DNA of 5,446 nt. It comes from Thiotrichaceae bacterium (GTDB lineage: Bacteria > Pseudomonadota > Gammaproteobacteria > Thiotrichales > Thiotrichaceae). The notes beneath the pieces were generated by a model. It saw nothing but the letters and a program-made list of their open reading frames with translations. It ran no database searches and was not told the DNA's origin. Positions 1-5,445 of this stretch are shown piece after piece. Position 1 is the first letter of the stretch; every line of letters begins with the position of its first letter. The translations under genes were made by a program, and so were the position numbers. The stretch covers positions 1 through 5,446 of the forward strand of contig WGBH01000471.1 of NCBI GenBank assembly GCA_015494435.1, written 5' to 3'.

Positions 1-446
1 GCTTCCCATTTGGATAAACCATACGGGTCTTGTGTTGTGATATTATCCTCAGCTGTAAATGGTTTACCGAGTTCCGTACTTTCACCATTCACCTTAATAG
101 AACTGATAAAGACAAACCTTTGAACACCAGCCTCAGCAGCCTGCCTTGCCAGGTTCAATGTCCCTTCTACATTCACTTTACGGAATTCACTTAAAGGGTC
201 TGCCACTTGATCATGCATCACATGCACCCGCGCTGCGGCATGAATCACAACATCCACACTCTTAAGCGCGACTGAATAATCCGTACCTGCTGACAAACCT
301 CCAACCTGCACTTGTTTCACCGCTGTAGGCAAAGTATCCGAATGTGAACGTACCGCAGCAACTACTTTTTCACCGCGATGGCAAAGCTCTCGCACAACAG
401 CACCACCCACAAAACCTGTTGCCCCAGTAAGCAAAGCTTTACTCAT
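1..446 (-). CDS. NAD(P)-dependent sugar-nucleotide epimerase/4-keto reductase, WbpV/WbpK-like (3' end cut by window)
   Basis: I translated this frame by hand; 148 codons are visible before the left edge. It is an extended short-chain dehydrogenase with a Rossmann fold. The N-terminal TGATGFVG motif (G8, G11, G14) binds the dinucleotide, followed by HAAAR at 69-73, the KVNVEGT block at 90-96, a catalytic-type Ser at 115/116 in FISSIKVNGE, and Y142-GLS-K146 as the YxxxK pair. The HAAARVHVMHD and SSIKVNGE wording is typical of the WbpV/WbpK group, which by known biochemistry reduces UDP-4-keto-6-deoxy-GlcNAc to UDP-QuiNAc or UDP-FucNAc. Which product is made here cannot be told, and a GalE-like C4 epimerase is the alternative. 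The ATG at 446 overlaps the preceding glycosyltransferase stop by 8 bases (ATGAGTAA). No Shine-Dalgarno sequence is obvious, so translation is probably coupled. GC is about 47% over the first 420 bases, higher than in most neighbours. The C-terminal half is outside the window. Confidence 0.92.
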   Translation of the reverse strand, partial: MSKALLTGATGFVGGAVVRELCHRGEKVVAAVRSHSDTLPTAVKQVQVGGLSAGTDYSVALKSVDVVIHAAARVHVMHDQVADPLSEFRKVNVEGTLNLARQAAEAGVQRFVFISSIKVNGESTELGKPFTAEDNITTQDPYGLSKWE

Positions 447-1623
447 TATAAACAGCTTTGATTTCATTATGGTAAAATTTCTTTTGTTCAGCATAAATAA
501 TATTTGCATCAAAGTACTTATATACTCTTTCTTTAGCTGCCTCCCCCAATTTCCTCACATATTCAGGGTCTTCAACAAAATTAATCATAGCACCTGTAAA
601 GGAAGCTTTATTACCCACAGGGACAAGCACCCCTGTTTCATTTTTCACTACCGCATCAATCAAACCCATAATCTCATAACCGATTGTAGGAACCCCTAAA
701 GATGCTGCATCAATCACAATCGAACCAAAACCTTCCCTATAGCTTGGAAGACATAAAACATTCGATAACATTAAATACACTTCATGATTAGTTACGGCTT
801 CATCCACTCTTATAACACTACTCTCAAGTACGGGGTTACAAGAAAACAATTTATCAACTTCTCCAAGAGAGTCATCTGGGCCAACAAACAGTAATTTAGC
901 ATCAGGATATTTTTCAACTACTTGAAGGAAGGAAAGCAACATATCAATTGCGCCCTTATCTCGTGTTTTCCTAGCAATGTACGAAAAAATAAAGGTACCC
1001 TCTTCTATGCCAAGTTTACCTCGAAGATTATCTGCTTTACTACGAAGAGTAACACGATTGAACCGCGACAGATCAACGCCAGATAAAGAACCTTGAGAAA
1101 TAATGGGTAACGGCTTACCTCTATGACAAATATAATGATTTGCGAGCAATAATGATTGAGATTTGCTATCAGTTAAGCAAACTGTATTCAATGCATTAAC
1201 CACCCAATCAAAGAACCACAACACATACTTAGAAGCACCAGATTTCGTCGCCCAGACTTGACCTGTATAAGTATGCATGCGAACGGGAACCCTTGCCAAA
1301 AAAGCTGCTATTGCAGCAATTAAACCTGCTTTTGGCATTAATGAATGAGTCACATCAGGCTTCCACTTTCGAATCAAACGATATAACCGAACCGTTGCAG
1401 TTATATCCTTTAGTAAGGAGGGCTTCCGCTCTAAAGGCAAATCAACCCATGCAATGTTTGGATAACCGTCTCGAAACTTACTAACACCATTTCCAACCAC
1501 ACATACTTCAAAATCATTTTGCATATTTTTTAAAGTATAAGCTAAATGAAAGTCTATACAATATGGTGCAGTTACTACACGCATAACCTTTATTCTGTCA
1601 CCCAATTCATTCACCTCTTTCAC
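439..1623 (-). CDS. Glycosyltransferase family 4 (GT-B fold), O-antigen/capsule repeat-unit assembly
   Basis: This 394-residue protein has the two-domain GT-B layout of family 4 retaining glycosyltransferases. The N-terminal acceptor domain starts at MRVVTAP (14-20) and contains HSLMPKAG (93-100) and HTYTGQVW (117-124), blocks seen in O-antigen family 4 enzymes. The donor domain includes GVDLSRF (182-188), ARKTRDKG (217-224, the usual R/K phosphate-binding region) and REGFGSIVID (296-305). The normal E-x7-E motif is E297-x7-D305 here, so the second acid is Asp. It should transfer a sugar from a nucleotide donor to the lipid-linked acceptor at the cytoplasmic face of the inner membrane; donor and acceptor are unknown. 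Length is normal for the family. The start is unresolved. The coordinates give the longest reading, a GTG overlapping the upstream TGA stop (GTGA). A TTG at 1605 has a better-placed ribosome site, and an ATG at 1584 (residue 14) matches where homologues usually begin. The end overlaps the reductase gene by 8 bases. Confidence 0.9.
   Translation of the reverse strand: MKEVNELGDRIKVMRVVTAPYCIDFHLAYTLKNMQNDFEVCVVGNGVSKFRDGYPNIAWVDLPLERKPSLLKDITATVRLYRLIRKWKPDVTHSLMPKAGLIAAIAAFLARVPVRMHTYTGQVWATKSGASKYVLWFFDWVVNALNTVCLTDSKSQSLLLANHYICHRGKPLPIISQGSLSGVDLSRFNRVTLRSKADNLRGKLGIEEGTFIFSYIARKTRDKGAIDMLLSFLQVVEKYPDAKLLFVGPDDSLGEVDKLFSCNPVLESSVIRVDEAVTNHEVYLMLSNVLCLPSYREGFGSIVIDAASLGVPTIGYEIMGLIDAVVKNETGVLVPVGNKASFTGAMINFVEDPEYVRKLGEAAKERVYKYFDANIIYAEQKKFYHNEIKAVYNE
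1612..1618 (-). promoter_or_regulatory. Strong Shine-Dalgarno sequence inside the annotated 5' end of the family 4 gene
   Basis: Read on the minus strand the sequence is AGAGGTG, a near-ideal ribosome-binding site. It lies six bases before an in-frame TTG (1605-1603). It lies inside the coding region if the GTG at 1623 is used, and 27 bases from the ATG at 1584, too far to serve it. The site therefore favours TTG as the working start of the family 4 glycosyltransferase, or re-initiation after the upstream stop at 1622-1620. This is inference from spacing only. Confidence 0.5.
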
Positions 1624-2417
1624 CTAAAGTTCACCACAATAATTCGACGTATATATTTTATAAATGAATAAATAGTGAGGCATGATGCAGCTATCAAACC
1701 AATAAGTGACTGCCTCCAAAGAATCCAATAGTTCAGAATATCAGCCTTCTCCATAGCCCACATGTGGCTACTCAGCCCATCATCCCCATAAAGTCCTTTA
1801 TGAACATAAGCAAGTTCTAATTCAATTCTTACCACCTTATTCCCCGAGTATAAAATCTGCTGCCACAATAAGTAGTCCTCAGCATACAAGGACTCCACCC
1901 TAAATCGAAAAGGAATATTACTTTTCAACATAACTGTAGGTGTTGAAAAAGGATTCTTTAACATCATGGAAAACTTGCCAATTCGAGTTACATCTTTAGA
2001 TAAAGCCTCAATACTCTCCTTACTGTTTGCCCATATCCCACAACGATGACCAGATAATACGCAACCTTTATGCTTCATCATCCATTGGTACTGCAACTCA
2101 ATTTTTTTGGGATGCCATGAATCATCTGCATCCAAAAAAGCTACATATGGCTCTGTCGCCATGTCCCAGCCTGTATTTCTAGCCACACTCACACCTTGGT
2201 TCTCATCTAAAGAAATAACATCTATTTGAAAATATTTAGAATATTTATCCTTTAAATAATTCAACATTTGAAATGTATTGTCCTCATCAGGGCTACCATC
2301 ATCAACTAAAATCAATTGTTTAGGTAATTGAGTTTGGTTCGCCACAGAGTCAACCGCTCGTCCAATTGTTTCTCTGCAGCAGTAACAAGGAATCACCACA
2401 CTCACTTCTGCATTCAT
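1620..2417 (-). CDS. Glycosyltransferase family 2 (GT-A fold) with C-terminal membrane anchor
   Basis: This 265-residue protein is a family 2 inverting glycosyltransferase. It opens with VSVVIPCY (5-12). The nucleotide-binding VDDGSPD spans 38-44, NQGVSVARN 73-81, and the metal-binding DxD-type motif is DADD at 96-99. AED at 179-181 is placed like the catalytic base of the family. The last 30 or so residues are a hydrophobic stretch (about 236-256) followed by a basic tail with KYIRR, which suggests a single C-terminal membrane anchor. It should add one sugar to the growing lipid-linked repeat unit in the cytoplasm; the sugar is not predictable. The ATG at 2417 lies one base after the polymerase stop (TGA-G-ATG), with a weak purine-rich site (GAGAG) upstream inside the polymerase gene. 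The TGA at 1622-1620 overlaps the GTG start of the next gene. It has a run of seven A (minus strand, complement of 2102-2108) that is ordinary for this AT-rich sequence. Confidence 0.92.
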   Translation of the reverse strand: MNAEVSVVIPCYCCRETIGRAVDSVANQTQLPKQLILVDDGSPDEDNTFQMLNYLKDKYSKYFQIDVISLDENQGVSVARNTGWDMATEPYVAFLDADDSWHPKKIELQYQWMMKHKGCVLSGHRCGIWANSKESIEALSKDVTRIGKFSMMLKNPFSTPTVMLKSNIPFRFRVESLYAEDYLLWQQILYSGNKVVRIELELAYVHKGLYGDDGLSSHMWAMEKADILNYWILWRQSLIGLIAASCLTIYSFIKYIRRIIVVNFR

Positions 2418-2418
2418 C

Positions 2419-3744
2419 TCAACGAACTCTCTTGGATATTACAATAAAGCTTGCCAATATCCACATCATCCAAAAACTTGCATCAGGCTGCTCTCTCTGA
2501 AATCCGAAAAAAGCACCTGTTAACAATGAAAAACCAATTGCATACATAGCCATACATAATAACCCATCTCCTTTTCGGTAATACCAAAGCCTACTGATAA
2601 CTCCAATAACCAAGATAAAGTACGCAATTAAATACGCTAAACCGCCAAAAACTCCAGCATCTACAAATACATTCCCATAGCCAATCGACAAAGATGATTG
2701 CGCTGACCTTCTTCCTTCTCCTGCTCCTGCTCCTTCTGGGCTTTGATTTAAAAAGTTTCTTATAGTCATCAGTTCTTCAACTCTATGGGTCAAAGAAATA
2801 CTACGATCTCCAACGGTGGACTCTACAACGGTGGACTCTACAACGGTGGGCTCTACAACGGTGGGCTCTACAACGGTGGGCTCTACAACCTGCGTTAACA
2901 ACCAATGTCCAGCAAGAAATAGAAAAACTCCAAAACAAAGGGTTAAAATATTCTCCTTATAAAAAGAAGGTCTAATAAGCACAAGTAATAAAATAACCAT
3001 AACTAATGCCAGTAAAGCCCCTAAAGACCAAGTAGCACATAAACCTGACATTAATATAAACTGTATAAATTTATTCTTTTCTACAAAAACCGCCCAATAA
3101 ATAGCAGGCAATAAAGCTAATGCAAAACTTCCCGGCTCAATACTATAAGACTGAACACGAAAAAAATTAGGGACATCACTAAAGACTCGAGCCATCCCAT
3201 CATAACCACTCCATGAAAACCACACCACTCTGGGAAACTCAACACCCTGAAGTATTTCAAGCTCTTCCAAACCCCACCACTGATTATAAAGCCCCACAAT
3301 GTTAATCATAGAAAAACAAACCAAGACACTACATAAATACATATATAATCTAAATGACCATACGATATGTTTCTTTGTTAAGACTAAAAGAAGAAAAATC
3401 AAAAATACATATTTCATGATATAACTCATAAAATAATACAATTGACCATCATTAAAAACAAATGTAGCTAGAAACAGGAATGCAAAATAAATACCGATAC
3501 CAATAAAAAAATAACGTTCATACTTATTCAACGCACTAGGTCGAAATTTAATTTTCACTGTACTAAAAGAAACCCAAAAGAAAATAGTACTCCACAACAG
3601 AATAAAACCCAGCCTTATTGAATTAGGGAATACCCATGATACAGCAAAGGGATAAAGTAACCATGACATAATGATTACACTTAGTATGGCAATCGAAAAG
3701 TTTACTCCATATAACTTCCTAACTTTAAACTTTACCATATGCAT
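2419..3744 (-). CDS. wzy: Putative Wzy-type O-antigen/polysaccharide polymerase with repeat-bearing periplasmic loop
   Basis: This 441-residue integral membrane protein has about eleven hydrophobic segments by eye: near 14-38, 43-63, 78-97, 103-122, 128-152, 203-222, 226-257, 266-284, 359-388, 395-415 and 421-437. Such length and topology are usual for Wzy, which joins flipped repeat units in the periplasm. SIEPGSFALAL (201-211) after R196 resembles the R...EPG.FA segment of the Wzy/O-antigen-ligase superfamily. The large hydrophilic loop (about 285-355), with R321 and R329, precedes a GNVFVDAGVFGG block (357-368) like the family's N-x-F-x(4-6)-G-x-x-G. The position between glycosyltransferase genes supports polymerase rather than ligase. 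Wzx flippase is less likely from the loop structure and motifs. The loop holds five tandem VVEPT/VVEST units (286-310), very unusual for a Wzy. The ATG at 3744 follows a 25-base gap containing GGGGG about 11 bases upstream; an ATG at 3738 is an alternative. Several interior stretches are very AT-rich (about 25% GC over 3301-3540). Confidence 0.85.
   Translation of the reverse strand: MHMVKFKVRKLYGVNFSIAILSVIIMSWLLYPFAVSWVFPNSIRLGFILLWSTIFFWVSFSTVKIKFRPSALNKYERYFFIGIGIYFAFLFLATFVFNDGQLYYFMSYIMKYVFLIFLLLVLTKKHIVWSFRLYMYLCSVLVCFSMINIVGLYNQWWGLEELEILQGVEFPRVVWFSWSGYDGMARVFSDVPNFFRVQSYSIEPGSFALALLPAIYWAVFVEKNKFIQFILMSGLCATWSLGALLALVMVILLLVLIRPSFYKENILTLCFGVFLFLAGHWLLTQVVEPTVVEPTVVEPTVVESTVVESTVGDRSISLTHRVEELMTIRNFLNQSPEGAGAGEGRRSAQSSLSIGYGNVFVDAGVFGGLAYLIAYFILVIGVISRLWYYRKGDGLLCMAMYAIGFSLLTGAFFGFQREQPDASFWMMWILASFIVISKRVR
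2707..2739 (-). repeat. Short purine-rich low-complexity tract encoding PEGAGAGEGRR in the polymerase loop
   Basis: The coding strand is almost all purine here, with two GGAGCA hexamers followed by GGAGAA and GGAAGAAGG. It encodes P336 to R346, a Gly-rich and then basic stretch in the same predicted periplasmic loop as the 15-base repeat. It is a short imperfect hexamer repeat rather than a full array, and may simply be a flexible linker. Confidence 0.6.
2811..2889 (-). repeat. 15-base in-frame tandem repeat (five full copies plus four bases) inside the polymerase gene
   Basis: The plus-strand units are CAACGGTGGACTCTA at 2811-2825 and 2826-2840, then CAACGGTGGGCTCTA at 2841-2855, 2856-2870 and 2871-2885, followed by CAAC. 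The copies differ at a single base, which changes the fourth codon between TCC (Ser) and CCC (Pro). On the coding strand each unit is GTT-GTA-GAG-(C/T)CC-ACC, giving Val-Val-Glu-Pro/Ser-Thr at residues 286-310. Since the unit is five codons, gain or loss of copies keeps the frame. The identity at synonymous positions indicates recent expansion by slippage or unequal recombination. It lies just after a predicted membrane segment, at the start of the large predicted periplasmic loop. Confidence 0.97.
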
Positions 3745-3769
3745 CTACAGGCTAACCCCCAAATAACTA

Positions 3770-4792
3770 TCACCTTCTAAACCTTCCACAATAAGTAGTG
3801 AAACTTGCTATGGGTATCAATAGATTTAACAATATAGCTACCATTAATGTAGCGAATCCTCGCTTAGTACGGACTGCTGCTCGCAAAGCATCCCAACAAA
3901 CCACACCCTTCAACAGCGCTCTAGCCTCACCTTTCCTACCTTGCTTCAACAAATTAATAGCGCAAGCCACCGACTCGTGTCGCTCCAGCCAACCATAGTG
4001 GAGAAAATCTTTTTCACTTAAAAAGTCGCGCACTTCATCCTTTCCCAAATAATAATCCATCACTAAAAAAAAGTCTGTCTTCTCCGTTCTATTTCTTATT
4101 TTTTCAGAAAACTGTGCTGTGCTTATTCGATAATCCATCAAAGGTTCATTCAGAACCGCAATAGGTTTTATCCTGCTAAGCCGTAGCCATGTGTCAATAT
4201 CCGAGGCGGATTGAAACAAGCTACTTCCCCATTCCTTAATATGCTGTTTATAAATATCGGTTCGAACCAATACACTTGGACATACCAAGAAGTTATGATG
4301 TAGCAACATCATCTTAAGTAAATCCTCAAAACCAATCGGCTTGCCTTCTTTACCCTTTTCAGGAACGCGACCAATCAGCCCTGTACGCTTCCCATGTTCA
4401 TCAATCGTAAATGCCTGCGTAAACACGGAACCAACCTCAGAGTTAGCTTCTAAAAAATGCACCTGTTTCTCAACCATCTCTGGTTGATACACATCGTCTG
4501 CATGAAATATTGCAGTGTATTTACCTTCGGCTAGTTGAATGCAGCGTGTAAAATTACCTTCCCCCCCAATATTTTCTTGCTGTGGGTGGATATGAATACG
4601 AGGGTCACTGATGGATGCAACAACCTTCAATGTATCATCAGTCGAAGCATTATCAGAAACATGGATAACCAGATTTGAATATGTTTGCGCACAAATCGAC
4701 TCAAGTGTTTCTCGCACTGTATGCTCAGCATTATAAGTCGGAATACAAATACATACCAAAGGATTGGATGCATGAGGGTTCAAGGTATTCAT
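3770..4792 (-). CDS. Glycosyltransferase family 2 (GT-A fold) with C-terminal hydrophobic segment
   Basis: This 340-residue protein is a second family 2 glycosyltransferase, distinct from the one at 1620-2417. VCICIPTYNAEHT (13-25) opens the GT-A domain. The nucleotide-binding block is SDNASTDDT at 46-54, followed by ENIGGEGNF (73-81) in place of the usual N-x-G-x-x-x-A-R-N. The metal motif is HADD (97-100), where the first Asp of the more common DADD is His; the Asp expected to bind metal is kept. SDID (198-201) sits where the catalytic acid pair (ED/SD) is expected. After the catalytic domain comes a helical region (about 240-300), a hydrophobic segment (312-332) and a basic end (CGRFRR), suggesting membrane attachment. 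It should add one sugar to the lipid-linked unit. The ATG at 4792 overlaps the upstream gene stop as ATGA with only a weak ribosome site, so coupling is likely. The gene has a G7 run and a T8 run that could slip. GC is patchy, near 50% in its 3' part. Confidence 0.92.
   Translation of the reverse strand: MNTLNPHASNPLVCICIPTYNAEHTVRETLESICAQTYSNLVIHVSDNASTDDTLKVVASISDPRIHIHPQQENIGGEGNFTRCIQLAEGKYTAIFHADDVYQPEMVEKQVHFLEANSEVGSVFTQAFTIDEHGKRTGLIGRVPEKGKEGKPIGFEDLLKMMLLHHNFLVCPSVLVRTDIYKQHIKEWGSSLFQSASDIDTWLRLSRIKPIAVLNEPLMDYRISTAQFSEKIRNRTEKTDFFLVMDYYLGKDEVRDFLSEKDFLHYGWLERHESVACAINLLKQGRKGEARALLKGVVCWDALRAAVRTKRGFATLMVAILLNLLIPIASFTTYCGRFRR
4561..4567 (-). repeat. Run of seven G in the coding strand of the first family 2 glycosyltransferase
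   Basis: The plus strand has seven C, so the coding strand reads GGG-GGG-G across Gly76, Gly77 and the first base of Glu78. Gaining one G gives a TAA stop two codons after the run. Losing one G gives a TAG stop about ten codons later. Poly-G runs in surface-sugar genes are known phase-variation sites in some bacteria, but seven is at the short end, so switching here is only a possibility. Confidence 0.9.
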
Positions 4793-5445
4793 GAAGCTAA
4801 CATCTGTTCCGTAATTGTCTTAGCAAAATATTCTGTCGAAAACTGATAGCTTTTATCGGATAAAATAAACCTTTCGATAGCATTTAAGTAATCTAAATAT
4901 TCCTCATCACTCATATTTTTCATATATTGATACATATCTTTATAACCCGAAAACTTTCGCATATCAATAAAACAATCCTTAGGAATATGTTTCGATACAT
5001 TATTTGCACCCCAATATACAGGCACACAGCCCGCAAAGAAACAATCAAATATCTTTTCTGTAATATAACCAGGAATATCTTTTGCATTTTCAAAACATAT
5101 GGAAAACTTGTATTGCTCTAGCGTATCTTTTTTACTTTCAACGCGACCTTTATATGAAGGATAGCTTGCCGCCAACATCTGACTCAACGGTTTTATTCTC
5201 TTTAGCATCCCCTTTACTTTCCCACCGAAATACTGACATTCATCCCAACCCATGCCATACAAATCAAAATCCTCAAAATGACATTTCTCAAACCAACGGA
5301 TAACTTCGGTTCTTTTTGAATAAAGCTCTAAAGGATGCTGAACTTTTTTATTTCCTCCAATGATACAACAAAGCTTTTCTTTCTGAACACGCTTACTAAT
5401 AAACTTTGGCAGTTCATGTGAAAAATTTATTTTAAAGTATGTGTC
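4789..5445 (-). CDS. Glycosyltransferase family 10 (alpha-1,3-fucosyltransferase-type), 5' end cut by window
   Basis: The frame is open from the right edge to a TGA at 4791-4789, giving 218 visible residues; the true start lies outside. A TTG at 5262 is not a likely start, because family-like sequence continues upstream, including KLCCIIGGNKK (visible residues 24-34). The C-terminal domain has the hallmark of family 10 fucosyltransferases: YKFSICFEN (112-120), then GYITEKIFD (126-134) with the invariant E130-K131 pair, AGCVPVYWGA (138-147) and CFIDMRKF (158-165). Known family members move L-fucose from GDP-fucose in alpha-1,3 or alpha-1,4 linkage to a GlcNAc or Glc residue, as in Helicobacter pylori Lewis antigen synthesis. 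Using GDP-fucose here is an inference, because some bacterial family 10 proteins are uncharacterised. The gene is AT-rich (about 25% GC over 4861-4980). The stop overlaps the next gene start as ATGA. Confidence 0.9.
   Translation of the reverse strand, partial: DTYFKINFSHELPKFISKRVQKEKLCCIIGGNKKVQHPLELYSKRTEVIRWFEKCHFEDFDLYGMGWDECQYFGGKVKGMLKRIKPLSQMLAASYPSYKGRVESKKDTLEQYKFSICFENAKDIPGYITEKIFDCFFAGCVPVYWGANNVSKHIPKDCFIDMRKFSGYKDMYQYMKNMSDEEYLDYLNAIERFILSDKSYQFSTEYFAKTITEQMLAS

Noticed and set aside
469..699. Open frame on the plus strand opposite the family 4 gene
   Set aside because: It lies entirely antisense to a well-supported coding region. Its translation shows no recognisable motif and no ribosome site was evident.
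1590..1610. Six-codon leader peptide before the family 4 gene
   Set aside because: Its ATG is only one base from the end of GAGGTG, too close for efficient initiation, and the peptide has no regulatory codon pattern.
2811..2889. CRISPR array or protein-binding iterons
   Set aside because: Units are 15 bases with no spacers, directly adjoining, and in frame within a protein. A coding tandem repeat explains them fully.
3117..3299. Minus-strand open frame inside the polymerase gene in another reading frame
   Set aside because: It is fully nested in the polymerase gene, lacks independent support and looks like a shadow of the AT-rich membrane-protein sequence.
2419..3744. Alternative identity as Wzx flippase or WaaL ligase
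   Set aside because: Wzx usually has 12-14 evenly spaced helices without a large loop. A ligase remains possible from the shared superfamily motifs, but the position among glycosyltransferase genes favours a polymerase.
3745..3769. Internal promoter or terminator in the largest gap between genes
   Set aside because: The gap is only 25 bases, with no hairpin plus T run and no recognisable -35/-10 pair. The GGGGG run there is at best a poorly spaced ribosome site.
3798..3998. Open frame on the plus strand opposite the 3' end of the first family 2 gene
   Set aside because: It is antisense to a gene with clear motifs and has no family resemblance. The same applies to the plus-strand frames at 1293-1484, 4927-5121 and 5082-5303.
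4065..4072. T8 run (coding strand) in the first family 2 gene as a phase-variation site
   Set aside because: Runs of seven or eight A/T occur several times in this AT-rich window (for example 2102-2108 and 3505-3511), so it is not distinctive alone. It is mentioned only beside the G7 run.
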